NCBI RefSeq assembly: GCF_024748615.1
Contig: NZ_CP087168.1
Coordinates: forward strand, 4,836,001-4,900,000
From: Pseudomonas sp. B21-048
GTDB lineage: Bacteria; Pseudomonadota; Gammaproteobacteria; Pseudomonadales; Pseudomonadaceae
Length of the DNA stretch: 64,000 nucleotides
Direction of reading: 5' to 3'
Below are positions 10,978-19,854 of the stretch, in pieces. The notes below the pieces were generated by a model, which had not been told where the DNA came from, did no database searches, and saw only the letters and a program-made list of their open reading frames with translations. Position 1 is the stretch's first letter; each line of letters starts with the position of its first letter. Position numbers and translations under genes: made by a program.

Positions 10978-11257
10978 GGAGAACCTTGGGTCAGTGACTG
11001 ATGAATGATTGGAGCGCAGGCGATGCCCGGCCAGGCCATGCGCGTCGTTCAATTGATGGGTATCAAGGCGTGCGCGCTGAAAAAAACCTGGGAGCTGGAA
11101 CGCTCCCGCGTAACCGGCAAAGCTACCTCATTGATAGAAGGCAGTCCAGCCGAGCGGGACTGGCACTTCGCCACAACTCAAGGCATGCTAGCCGCCCTTC
11201 GGGCGTCCGGCTTATAGTGCTCGTCGCGCCAGTCCAGCCAAACCCCAGGATTACAGT

Positions 11258-14200
11258 TTGTCCAATGTCTCTCCGCCACCGTCCGTGAGCGCACATAATC
11301 CTGCGACCGGCTCGCCCCTGCGCGGAACCTTGAAGGGCGCGCTGGCGACCCTCGTGCTGTTGCTGCTCGCACTGCTGCTCTGGCAGCTGCTGGATCAGCT
11401 TCGCGAAACCCAGAAAAACCAGCGCCAGTACACCATCGACTACTCCGCCGACCTGGCTGCGCAAATCAGCCTCAACATGGCCCTCAACGCCCAGATCGCC
11501 CTTAATCTGCTACCGTTCATCGAACAACCACAAAGCCCCGACGAGCAGCAGGCGTTGCTGCGCAAACTGCAACAATCGCTGCCCGACCTGCGCAGCCTGG
11601 CGCTGCTCAGCCCCTCCGGCAAAATCCTCAGCGACAGTGCCGCCGACAGCCCGGACGCCCATTACCTGAGCGAATTGGTTCAGCGCAGCCGTGCCCAGGC
11701 CCACTATTTCAGCAACACCGATGACGGTTCGGTGGTGCACCTGCTCCTGCATCAGGCCAGCGGCAGCAGCCGCGACTATTGGCTCCTGCGCCTGACGCCG
11801 ACGTTTTTCTCCTCTCTGACCAAACAGGGCGACGTCGGCATCCGCCCCCAGTGGTTGGCGGAAAACCGCATCAATCATCGAATCATCAGCCGCGATGACG
11901 CCCAGCCATCGGCCAAACCGGCCGTGCTGACAACCGACGAACTGGCCAACAGTGTGCTGACAGTCCCCCTGAGCAACAGCGACTGGCAACTGCGCGGGCT
12001 GTTCGACCGGCAACAGGTGATCGAACAACTGCTGCCGGCGTTCATCGGCAAATGCCTGCTGGGGCTGGTCTTTTCACTGTTGCCGTTCATTGCTCTGCTG
12101 AGCATTCGTCGCCGTCAACGGCAACTGCATGAGGACCGCCGACGCTATCAAGACATTTTTGAAGGCACCGGCGTTGCGCTGTGCGTGCTCGATCTGTCCG
12201 GGCTCAAAAGTATCTTCGACAAGGCTCAACTCAACAGCAGTGGGCAGTTGAAGGCCTGGCTCGAGACACCGGAGCACCGCCAGCAATTGCTGCAGGAACT
12301 GCGCATCACCGAAGTCAACCAGGTCGCCCTGCAACTGCTCAATGTCAATTCCTGCGATCAGGCCTGGAAACTGCTGGTCGACGGCAGCCCTCTGGACTGC
12401 ACAGCCATTGGCAATCAAGTGCTCGAAGCAGTGCTCAATCAGCAGAAACAGCTTGAACTGGAAATCAAGCTTCAGGACGCCAATGGCCGCGACCAGCATT
12501 TGTGGCTGGTGCTGCGTCTGCCGGAAGATCAGGCCGACTACAAGGCAGTGATCCTGAGCATCAGCGACATCACCAGTCGCAAGCTCATCGAATTGTCGCT
12601 GCTGGAGCGTGAAGGGTTCTGGTCCGACGTGGTGCGCACCGTGCCGGATCATCTGTATGTGCAGGATGTGGTCAGCCAGCGGATGATCTTCAGCAACCAT
12701 CACCTGGGGCAAACACTGGGTTATAACCGCACCGATCTGCATCAGATGGGCGAGTATTTCTGGGAAATCCTGTTGCACCCCGAGGATGCCGACTATTACC
12801 ACCGCTCACGCCAGTCGCAACGTCACGCGGGTTACACCCAACTGATGCAATGCCAGTTGCGCTTCCGTCATCGCGATGGCAAATGGCGGCGTTTCGATAT
12901 TCGCGAACAGGCCTTGGCGCGGGACAAATACGATCAGGTCACGCGTATCATCGGCGTGGCCAAGGACATCACCGAGCAGATCGAAGCCAGTGAGTCCCTG
13001 CGCGACAGCGAGCAACGCTACCGGATGCTCGCCGAAAGCATCAGCGACGTGATTTTCTCCACCGACAGCAAGCTGGCGCTCAACTACGTCAGCCCCTCGG
13101 TGCAAGCTGTGCTGGGCTTCGACGCCGACTGGATATTCCAGAATGGCTGGCAATCGACCATCGCCAACCCGCAACAACTGACCGGCATTTACAGCCTGAT
13201 GGACCGGGTCAGCAAAGCGCTGGATAAACCCGAACAACTGGCGCTGCTGCGCAGTCAGGTGCAGACCCAGCTGTTTCTGTTCGACTGCCTGCGGGCCGAT
13301 GGACGCAAGATCCCTATCGAGTTGCGCCTGGTGCTGGTCTGGGACGAACACGGTGCCTTCGAAGGTGTGCTCGGGGTCGGTCGCGACATCAGCCAGCAAC
13401 GTCGGGCCGAGAAAGACCTGCGCATGGCGGCCACGGTATTCGAGCACTCGACCTCGGCGATTCTGATCACTGACCCGGCCGGCTACATCGTCCAGGCCAA
13501 CGAGGCTTTCAGTCGCGTCAGCGGTTATGCGGTGGCCCAGGTCCTCGACCAGTTGCCGAATATGCTCACCGTCGATGAGCAGCAGGAAGCCCATCTGCGC
13601 TATGTGCTCAAGCAATTGCATCAGCACAGCACCTGGGAAGGCGAAGTCTGGCTCAAACGACGCAGTGGCGAGCATTACCCAGCCTGGGTCGGGATTACCG
13701 CGGTGCTCGACGACGAAGGCGATCTGGCCAGCTACGTGTGTTTCTTCAGCGACATCAGCGAACGCAAGGCCAGTGAGCAACGGATTCACCGTCTCGCCTA
13801 TTACGACGCCCTGACTCACCTGCCCAACCGCACGCTGTTCCAGGATCGCCTGCACACCGCGCTGCAATCGGCTGAACGGCAGAAGGCTTGGGTGGTGCTG
13901 ATGTTCCTCGACCTGGACCGGTTCAAGCCGATCAATGACTCTCTGGGCCACGCCGCCGGCGACCGCATGCTCAAGGAAATGGCCACGCGCCTGCTCGGTT
14001 GCGTCGACGATGACGACACCGTGGCGCGCATGGGCGGTGATGAGTTCACGTTGCTGCTGCAACCGCGGGTCAACCGGGAGATCGCGCTGAACCGGGCGAT
14101 TCATGTGGCCGAACAGATCCTCGCCAGCCTGGTGAAACCGTTCGTGCTGGAAGGCCGCGAGTTCTTTGTCACCGCCAGTATCGGCATCGCCCTGAGCCCT

Positions 14201-15106
14201 CAGGACGGCAGCGAACTCAGTCAGCTGATGAAGAACGCCGACACCGCGATGTACCACGCCAAGGAGCGCGGCAAGAACAACTTCCAGTTCTATCAGGCTG
14301 ACATGAATGCCAGCGCCCTGGAGCGTCTGGAGCTGGAAAGCGACTTGCGCCATGCATTGGAACAAAACGAATTCGTGCTGTACTACCAGCCGCAATTCAG
14401 CGGCGACGGCAAACGCCTGACCGGCGCCGAAGCCCTGCTGCGCTGGCGCCACCCACGACGCGGCCTGGTGCCGCCGGGGGATTTCATTCCGGTGCTCGAG
14501 GAGCTCGGGCTGGTGGTGGATGTCGGCGACTGGGTGATCAGCGAAGCCTGCCGTCAGCTCAAGACCTGGCACCAGGCCAAGGTGCGAGTGCCGAAGGTCT
14601 CGGTGAACATTTCAGCGCGGCAGTTCTCCGACGGACAACTCGGCACACGAATCGCCACCATCCTCAAGGAAACCGGCCTGCCGCCGGCGTGCCTGGAACT
14701 GGAACTGACCGAAAGTATCCTGATGCGCGAAGTCAGCGAGGCGATGCAGATCCTCGATGGCCTGAAAAACCTCGGCCTGAGCATTGCGGTCGACGACTTC
14801 GGCACCGGTTATTCATCGCTCAATTACCTCAAGCAATTCCCGATCGACGTGCTGAAAATCGACCGCACCTTCGTCGATGGCCTGCCCTCGGGTGAACAGG
14901 ATGCGCAAATTGCCCGGGCGATCATCGCCATGGCCCACAGCCTGAATCTGGCGGTGATCGCCGAAGGCGTGGAAACCCACGAGCAACTCGACTTCCTGCG
15001 TGAGCATGGTTGCGATGAGGTTCAGGGGTATCTGTTTGGCCGGCCAATGCCGGCGAGTCGGTTTGAGGCGCAGTTCAGCAATGATGCGTTGTTCATGTTT
15101 GACTGA
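11258..15106 (+). CDS. morA: MorA-type membrane sensor with PAS, GGDEF and EAL domains
   Basis: A 1282-residue cyclic-di-GMP enzyme. TM helices near residues 22-45 and 262-283 enclose a periplasmic sensor region. Several PAS/PAC units follow (about 300-835), then GGDEF (about 845-1010, motif MGGDEF near 924) and EAL (about 1030-1275, EALLRW near 1056, [10 protein letters not shown] and EGVETHE present). The active-site motifs of both domains look intact, so diguanylate cyclase and phosphodiesterase activity are both possible. The inhibitory RxxD site upstream of GGDEF is replaced by an Asp run. The start is TTG, with AGGA 8 bases upstream; a GTG at 11285 is an alternative. Adjacent to glyA as in P. 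aeruginosa, where MorA affects motility and biofilm. Confidence 0.88.
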   Translation: MSNVSPPPSVSAHNPATGSPLRGTLKGALATLVLLLLALLLWQLLDQLRETQKNQRQYTIDYSADLAAQISLNMALNAQIALNLLPFIEQPQSPDEQQALLRKLQQSLPDLRSLALLSPSGKILSDSAADSPDAHYLSELVQRSRAQAHYFSNTDDGSVVHLLLHQASGSSRDYWLLRLTPTFFSSLTKQGDVGIRPQWLAENRINHRIISRDDAQPSAKPAVLTTDELANSVLTVPLSNSDWQLRGLFDRQQVIEQLLPAFIGKCLLGLVFSLLPFIALLSIRRRQRQLHEDRRRYQDIFEGTGVALCVLDLSGLKSIFDKAQLNSSGQLKAWLETPEHRQQLLQELRITEVNQVALQLLNVNSCDQAWKLLVDGSPLDCTAIGNQVLEAVLNQQKQLELEIKLQDANGRDQHLWLVLRLPEDQADYKAVILSISDITSRKLIELSLLEREGFWSDVVRTVPDHLYVQDVVSQRMIFSNHHLGQTLGYNRTDLHQMGEYFWEILLHPEDADYYHRSRQSQRHAGYTQLMQCQLRFRHRDGKWRRFDIREQALARDKYDQVTRIIGVAKDITEQIEASESLRDSEQRYRMLAESISDVIFSTDSKLALNYVSPSVQAVLGFDADWIFQNGWQSTIANPQQLTGIYSLMDRVSKALDKPEQLALLRSQVQTQLFLFDCLRADGRKIPIELRLVLVWDEHGAFEGVLGVGRDISQQRRAEKDLRMAATVFEHSTSAILITDPAGYIVQANEAFSRVSGYAVAQVLDQLPNMLTVDEQQEAHLRYVLKQLHQHSTWEGEVWLKRRSGEHYPAWVGITAVLDDEGDLASYVCFFSDISERKASEQRIHRLAYYDALTHLPNRTLFQDRLHTALQSAERQKAWVVLMFLDLDRFKPINDSLGHAAGDRMLKEMATRLLGCVDDDDTVARMGGDEFTLLLQPRVNREIALNRAIHVAEQILASLVKPFVLEGREFFVTASIGIALSPQDGSELSQLMKNADTAMYHAKERGKNNFQFYQADMNASALERLELESDLRHALEQNEFVLYYQPQFSGDGKRLTGAEALLRWRHPRRGLVPPGDFIPVLEELGLVVDVGDWVISEACRQLKTWHQAKVRVPKVSVNISARQFSDGQLGTRIATILKETGLPPACLELELTESILMREVSEAMQILDGLKNLGLSIAVDDFGTGYSSLNYLKQFPIDVLKIDRTFVDGLPSGEQDAQIARAIIAMAHSLNLAVIAEGVETHEQLDFLREHGCDEVQGYLFGRPMPASRFEAQFSNDALFMFD

Positions 15107-15128
15107 GTTTTTTGGTGCCTCAGATGAC

Positions 15129-15202
15129 GCCATCGCGAGCAGGCTCGCTCCCACATTTGGAATGCGTTCCCCTGTGGGAGCGAGCCTGCTCGCGATGAGG
15201 CC
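15129..15202. repeat. REPIN
   Basis: CCATCGCGAGCAGGCTCGCT at the left and GGGAGCGAGCCTGCTCGCGA at the right, separated by about 25 bases. It lies between morA and glyA. Confidence 0.85.
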
Positions 15203-15327
15203 GGCACGATCACCGCTGATCCCCGCATGAACACCACTTGTCTGCGACATGATGTCCTTTCATATGCCATCTAAAACCCATTGGGTTAGAATGCCCCCCT
15301 TTTCTGCCCCGATCCTTGAGGACCGCC

Positions 15328-16581
15328 ATGTTCAGCCGTGATTTGACTATTGCCAAGTACGACGCCGACCTTTTTGCCGCCATGGAGCAAGAAGCTCAGC
15401 GCCAGGAAGAACACATTGAGCTGATCGCTTCGGAAAACTACACCAGCCCTGCGGTGATGGAAGCTCAAGGCTCGGTACTGACCAACAAGTACGCCGAAGG
15501 TTACCCGGGCAAGCGCTACTACGGTGGTTGCGAGTTCGTCGACGTGGTTGAGCAGCTTGCAATTGATCGAGCCAAAGAACTGTTCGGCGCCGATTACGCC
15601 AACGTTCAGCCACACGCCGGTTCGCAAGCCAACAGCGCCGTTTACCTGGCCCTGCTGCAAGCTGGCGACACCATTCTGGGCATGAGCCTGGCCCACGGCG
15701 GTCACCTGACCCACGGTGCCAGCGTTTCGTCCTCCGGCAAGCTGTACAACGCTGTTCAGTACGGCATCGACGCCAATGGCCTGATCGACTACGACGAAGT
15801 TGAGCGCTTGGCGGTTGAGCACAAGCCAAAAATGATCGTGGCCGGTTTCTCTGCCTACTCGCAGATTCTGGACTTCCCGCGTTTCCGCGAAATCGCCGAC
15901 AAGGTTGGCGCCTACCTGTTCGTCGACATGGCTCACGTGGCCGGCCTGGTCGCCGCTGGCGTCTACCCAAACCCGGTTCCATTCGCTGACGTGGTCACCA
16001 CCACCACGCACAAGACCCTGCGCGGTCCACGTGGTGGCCTGATCCTGGCTCGCGCCAACGCCGACATCGAGAAGAAGCTGAACTCCGCGGTATTCCCGGG
16101 CGCCCAAGGTGGCCCGCTGGAGCACGTGATCGCTGCCAAGGCGATCTGCTTCAAGGAAGCCCTGCAGCCAGAGTTCAAGGCCTACCAGCAGCAAGTGGTG
16201 AAAAACGCGCAGGCCATGGCCGGCGTGTTCATCGAGCGCGGTTTCGACGTGGTGTCGGGCGGTACTCAGAACCACCTGTTCCTGCTGTCGCTGATCAAGC
16301 AGGAAATTTCCGGTAAAGACGCCGACGCCGCACTGGGCAAAGCGTTCATCACCGTGAACAAAAACTCGGTACCGAACGATCCACGCTCCCCGTTCGTCAC
16401 CTCCGGTCTGCGTTTCGGCACACCGGCAGTGACCACTCGCGGCTTCAAGGAAGCAGAGTGCAAAGAGCTGGCCGGCTGGATCTGCGACATCCTGGCAGAC
16501 CTTTCCAACGAAGCGGTGATCGACGCCGTTCGTGAGAAGGTCAAGGCCATCTGCAAGAAATTGCCGGTGTACGGCGCCTGA
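15328..16581 (+). CDS. glyA: serine hydroxymethyltransferase
   Basis: A 417-residue PLP enzyme that interconverts serine and glycine with tetrahydrofolate, the main source of one-carbon units. The start at 15328 ([12 protein letters not shown]) has GAGGA 6 bases upstream and matches family N-termini. Visible landmarks: the substrate/folate-binding [20 protein letters not shown] near residue 35, the PLP-ring region [12 protein letters not shown] near 98, and the Schiff-base lysine in [16 protein letters not shown] near 229. Full family length. The codon use is that of a highly expressed gene. A perfect terminator follows. Pseudomonads carry several glyA copies; this is the one beside morA. Confidence 0.97.
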   Translation: MFSRDLTIAKYDADLFAAMEQEAQRQEEHIELIASENYTSPAVMEAQGSVLTNKYAEGYPGKRYYGGCEFVDVVEQLAIDRAKELFGADYANVQPHAGSQANSAVYLALLQAGDTILGMSLAHGGHLTHGASVSSSGKLYNAVQYGIDANGLIDYDEVERLAVEHKPKMIVAGFSAYSQILDFPRFREIADKVGAYLFVDMAHVAGLVAAGVYPNPVPFADVVTTTTHKTLRGPRGGLILARANADIEKKLNSAVFPGAQGGPLEHVIAAKAICFKEALQPEFKAYQQQVVKNAQAMAGVFIERGFDVVSGGTQNHLFLLSLIKQEISGKDADAALGKAFITVNKNSVPNDPRSPFVTSGLRFGTPAVTTRGFKEAECKELAGWICDILADLSNEAVIDAVREKVKAICKKLPVYGA

Positions 16582-16601
16582 TTGCAACTCGTGACATAAA
16601 G

Positions 16602-16630
16602 AAACCCGGCTAATCAGCCGGGTTTTTTTT
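16602..16630 (+). terminator. rho-independent terminator after glyA
   Basis: AAACCCGGCT-AATC-AGCCGGGTTT followed by a run of T, 21 bases past the glyA stop codon. Confidence 0.93.
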
Positions 16631-16829
16631 CGCCTGCAATTTTACCGGACACGTCGTGTTATTAAACATTCGCCCTCTTGATTACTGATTAATCACTTAT
16701 TTAAAACACCTACGCCAGCCTATAACAACAATAAAACAACCAACATACAGAAATACATAACAACCACTTCAACCCTGCAAAAACAATTACTATCCGACTG
16801 CAATCACATCAATACAGCCAAGGACGACT

Positions 16830-17402
16830 ATGACTACCAACCGACAAAAATCATTCATTGCAACACTGGAGCTGGATAACCGACATGTAGAGTTTCTGCA
16901 AACATTGCATGGGAATCCAGCCATTCGATTCGACACATTCGCCAGTGGCGGTTTCTATACGGGCACCCCAACAACACGCAACGACTCTCACTTACTGGGC
17001 AGTCGCGCACAAGAAGAAATAGAGGCCATTGCGCCATTAACCATCTATTTTCGATGCACTAACGACTATTACACCTTATACATCCGCTCTCACGGACCCT
17101 ACACAGGGCATTGTATAAGCAAGGATTCCGCGAGAGTGCTTGGCGCATTCCTTCCTGCAGGCAGCGACACCACTTCTTTCAATATCCTGGGCAGTCAAAA
17201 CAACATCATGACGCTGGAAAACATGCCGAATGATATTCACAGAGTCCGGCTCAAGGCTCGAAACTCGGGACACATCGGCGGTCTTCTTCGCAAGGGCGCG
17301 CCCTACAGCTATCTAGCCGAGATCGAGGAGCAAGGCGTGGTGTTCAAGCTGCGCATTATCGAGCGGAACGCCTCCTTCCTGAGCAACCCTAACGAAATCT
17401 GA
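16830..17402 (+). CDS. unknown protein, first of two tandem paralogs
   Basis: A 190-residue soluble protein without signal peptide or membrane segment. It shares with the next gene a core: YFRCTNDYYTLYI (residues about 73-85), TSFNIL...TLEN (about 115-130) and FKLRIIERN near the C-terminus. Conserved Tyr/Phe/Asn and short regularly spaced beta-like segments recall a beta-trefoil-like fold, but this is only a pattern impression. ATG has AAGGA upstream. The 200 bases upstream are markedly AT-rich and the coding sequence is lower in GC than glyA, which suggests acquisition by transfer. No database family is known to me. Confidence 0.7.
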   Translation: MTTNRQKSFIATLELDNRHVEFLQTLHGNPAIRFDTFASGGFYTGTPTTRNDSHLLGSRAQEEIEAIAPLTIYFRCTNDYYTLYIRSHGPYTGHCISKDSARVLGAFLPAGSDTTSFNILGSQNNIMTLENMPNDIHRVRLKARNSGHIGGLLRKGAPYSYLAEIEEQGVVFKLRIIERNASFLSNPNEI

Positions 17403-17488
17403 CAGGCCGCCGGGAACAGCTCCTGCGGCATCTTCACACAGGCACCACAGCGATCGCCTGTTGATCCCCCAACCTTCAAGGTACACAC

Positions 17489-18043
17489 ATGAGCACCGAT
17501 CAGGAAAAATCCTTTACTGCGACTTTGAGTACACGCTTTGGCTATCCCCACTTCCCAAAGTTGACATACGGTAAAATCACCCGCACACCAAAACCGGACT
17601 ACGATTTTTTCGGTTTCGATCACTACATGGATGTTTCGGACTACCTTTTCTTAAAACCAGAAGTCCCCCCCGACGCACTAACCTTCTACTTCAGGTGCCT
17701 GAACGACTACTACACACTGTATATCTTTACCCACGGCGTGTATTACTACATGACGCTGAGCAAAGAGAGCGACGATTTTTTAAATGCCTATACACCCAAC
17801 GATGGAAATCAGACGACATTCAACCTGCTGGATGCCAACGGAAAAATCATCACACTGGACCAACTCGACAACGACACGCCTACTGTAAGAATACAAACAC
17901 GAGGTGGTAACCTGCTACGAGCAGGACTCAGCCGCAACCCATATGATTCTAAAGTTGGCACATTCGTTCGCACCAGCCAAACTCGCAGTTCAGGCATTCT
18001 CGACTTCAAACTTAACATCCTCCAGCGCAATGTACCTTATTAA
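17489..18043 (+). CDS. unknown protein, second of two tandem paralogs
   Basis: A 184-residue soluble protein, paralogous to the preceding one. Shared stretches are YFRCLNDYYTLYI, TTFNLL, ITLDQLDND and FKLNILQRN, so the pair arose by duplication and then diverged; the N-terminal thirds differ strongly. It is very rich in Tyr, Phe and Asp (DYDFFGFDHYMDVSDYLF). There is no secretion signal. The ATG is preceded by CAAGG at an acceptable distance. It starts 86 bases after the first paralog stops, so the two are probably co-transcribed. Base composition is below that of the flanking core genes. Function unknown. Confidence 0.7.
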   Translation: MSTDQEKSFTATLSTRFGYPHFPKLTYGKITRTPKPDYDFFGFDHYMDVSDYLFLKPEVPPDALTFYFRCLNDYYTLYIFTHGVYYYMTLSKESDDFLNAYTPNDGNQTTFNLLDANGKIITLDQLDNDTPTVRIQTRGGNLLRAGLSRNPYDSKVGTFVRTSQTRSSGILDFKLNILQRNVPY

Positions 18044-18167
18044 GGGCGCGGAATTGAAAGTCCTTCCTCCCAACACTTTATGCGCCTCGCCATAAATGCT
18101 CTTCACGAGTATCTGACTTAACGCGCATGCGCTCACAAGGAACGCATGCCTGAGCACAGGTGGACGC

Positions 18168-18440
18168 ATGATCACCACCACTGGTCAGACCGGTCATGCC
18201 AATTTTCCGTTGGCACATTTTCTTGGCAGCCTGGTGCCAATGACTTCGCTGGCTATCGCGCGGTATGACGCGCTGGCAGGTGATTATTGCGGGTGGCGGG
18301 AGCACGCGGAGATTGTCGATGCAGTGGAGCGTGGGGATGTTACGGCGGCCGAGAGGTTGATGACCCGGCATCTGGATCGCCTTGAGGAGGCGTGCTGCAC
18401 CCTGGATCGGCAGTCAGCCAAAAATCGTGTTGCCGATTAG
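18168..18440 (+). pseudogene. remnant of a GntR/FCD-family transcriptional regulator
   Basis: A 90-codon open frame that matches only the last half of an FCD ligand-binding domain. The pattern PLAHFLGSLVPMTSLAIARY, HAEIVDAVERGDVTAAERLM and HLDRLEEA corresponds to the final helices and the conserved His of FCD proteins. The N-terminal winged-helix DNA-binding domain and the first half of the FCD domain are absent; in frame, a stop lies about 60 bases upstream of the ATG. I read it as a decayed regulator rather than a functional small gene. It sits at the right end of the AT-richer insertion that also holds the tandem paralogs. Confidence 0.7.
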
Positions 18441-18444
18441 ATCA

Positions 18445-18537
18445 CCATCGCGAGCAGGCTCGCTCATTGGATCGAAGGTGAACACAGAATTTGTGAACAC
18501 CTGAGATCAACGGTGGGAGCGAGCCTGCTCGCGATGG
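18445..18537. repeat. REPIN
   Basis: CCATCGCGAGCAGGCTCGCT at the left, GGGAGCGAGCCTGCTCGCGA at the right, about 50 bases apart. It separates the FCD remnant from the convergent CobW-family gene. Confidence 0.85.
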
Positions 18538-18569
18538 CGGCATCAGACCCGCTGAAAATGTCGAGGGGC

Positions 18570-19541
18570 TTACTCCGCCGCAACCCGCGCAAACCCCTCG
18601 CGAATTTTCTCTTCCGGCAAATCATCGGCAATGAACACGATTACGCTTTCGCGTGTTTCAGCATCGGCCCATTCCGTATCCCAATCGAATCCGTACAACT
18701 TCAAGACCCCCTGAAACACCATCCGCCGCGGTTCGCCCAAGATGTTCAAAACACCTTTGTAGCGCAGCAATTGCTTGCCATGGTCTTCCAGCAGTTCGTT
18801 CATGAACTCGCTGAGTTTATCGATATCCAGCGGCTTGTCGGTGCGCAACACCAGGCTGGAGATACGGTCGATGGACGGTGCCTTGCTCGCTGGACGCAGA
18901 CTTACCCCACCGCCGAGATCGGCATTGAGATTGAAACCGCGCACGTCGAGCAGTTCTGCCAAGTCGATCTTGCCGTGGTCGACTACACGGATCGGTGCGC
19001 GACGGTTGATTCGGGTCAGACGTTCGCTCAACGCCGTGAAGGTCGGCTCGTCCACCAGATCCCGCTTGCTCACCAGCAAACGGTCGGCAAAACCGATCTG
19101 CGCCTGGGCTATGGTCTGGGTCAGATGCAGGTCAGCATGGGCGGCGTCCACCAGGGTGATGATGCCGTCGAGGATGTAGCGCTCACGCAGTTCTTCGTCG
19201 ATGAAAAAGGTTTGCGCCACCGGGGCCGGGTCGGCCAGACCGGTGCATTCGATGACCAGACGATCAAAGGCGATTTCGCCGCTGTCCAGGCGTTCAAGCA
19301 GGAGGTACAGCGCTTTGGTCAAATCGGTATGGATGGTGCAACAGACGCAGCCGTTGGACAGCGTCATCACTTGCACCGGATCAAAGCCCAACAGTTGGGT
19401 ATCGATACCGGAGTCGCTGAATTCGTTTTCGATCACGGCGATTTTCAGGCCGTGCTCGGCTTTGAGCAGATGGCGCAGCAGCGTGGTTTTGCCGGCGCCG
19501 AGGAAGCCGCTGAGGATTGTTACTGGAATGGGAGAGGACAA
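18570..19541 (-). CDS. yjiA: CobW/YjiA family G3E GTPase
   Basis: A 323-residue P-loop GTPase of the COG0523 (CobW/YjiA) group, likely a metal-handling or metal-insertion chaperone. Walker A is GFLGAGKTT (residues 12-20). The metal-binding CxCC motif is CVCC in TLSNGCVCCTIH near residue 65. The switch II-like ECTGLADPAPV is near 97, and the guanine-specificity motif appears as SKRD near 158. A CobW C-terminal domain occupies about 220-320. It is downstream of the cstA and ybdD-like genes, the same trio as btsT-yjiX-yjiA in E. coli, so it may be co-transcribed with the transporter. Confidence 0.9.
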   Translation of the reverse strand: MSSPIPVTILSGFLGAGKTTLLRHLLKAEHGLKIAVIENEFSDSGIDTQLLGFDPVQVMTLSNGCVCCTIHTDLTKALYLLLERLDSGEIAFDRLVIECTGLADPAPVAQTFFIDEELRERYILDGIITLVDAAHADLHLTQTIAQAQIGFADRLLVSKRDLVDEPTFTALSERLTRINRRAPIRVVDHGKIDLAELLDVRGFNLNADLGGGVSLRPASKAPSIDRISSLVLRTDKPLDIDKLSEFMNELLEDHGKQLLRYKGVLNILGEPRRMVFQGVLKLYGFDWDTEWADAETRESVIVFIADDLPEEKIREGFARVAAE

Positions 19542-19586
19542 ACGGGTTCTCCTGTTTCACAAAATTAAGAAACAACACAAAACAAA

Positions 19587-19615
19587 TGTGGGAGCGCCGC
19601 ACCGCCGCTCCCACA
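19587..19615. repeat. short REP-like hairpin
   Basis: TGTGGGAGCG...CGCTCCCACA with a GCACCGC loop, in the gap between the ybdD-like gene and the yjiA-like gene. It could modulate transcript stability within the operon. Confidence 0.7.
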
Positions 19616-19641
19616 GGGATTGCATCAACCTGGCTGTCGGG

Positions 19642-19839
19642 TCAACAGCACTTCGGCCCACCCTTGCCACCGTAACGGGCTTCCTGACGTTCGCGAAAGA
19701 ACATCTCGTAGCTCATCACCGGTTTGTCCGGGTGTCTGGTTTGCATATGCTCGACGTAGTTGTCGTAGTCGGGCATGCCGACCATCAGGCGCGCAGCCTG
19801 ACCGAGGTATTTACCGAGGCGACTCAGGTCATTGAACAT
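19642..19839 (-). CDS. ybdD: YbdD/YjiX family small protein
   Basis: A 65-residue protein of the YbdD/YjiX (DUF466) family. Family marks are the central [10 protein letters not shown], the [14 protein letters not shown] segment and a C-terminal Cys pair (KCC). In enterobacteria the gene always follows cstA/btsT; the protein is associated with CstA-type transporter function. Here its start is 15 bases after the cstA stop, so coupling is likely. Confidence 0.92.
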   Translation of the reverse strand: MFNDLSRLGKYLGQAARLMVGMPDYDNYVEHMQTRHPDKPVMSYEMFFRERQEARYGGKGGPKCC

Positions 19840-19854
19840 GGTGCAATCCTCAGG

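Noticed and set aside
11005..11217. 70-codon open frame between ettA and morA
   Set aside because: No ribosome binding site, no family recognised, and it fills the region that must hold the ettA and morA promoters.
12806..14572. 588-codon minus-strand open frame inside morA
   Set aside because: Antisense to intact PAS and GGDEF domains; no start signal or domain.
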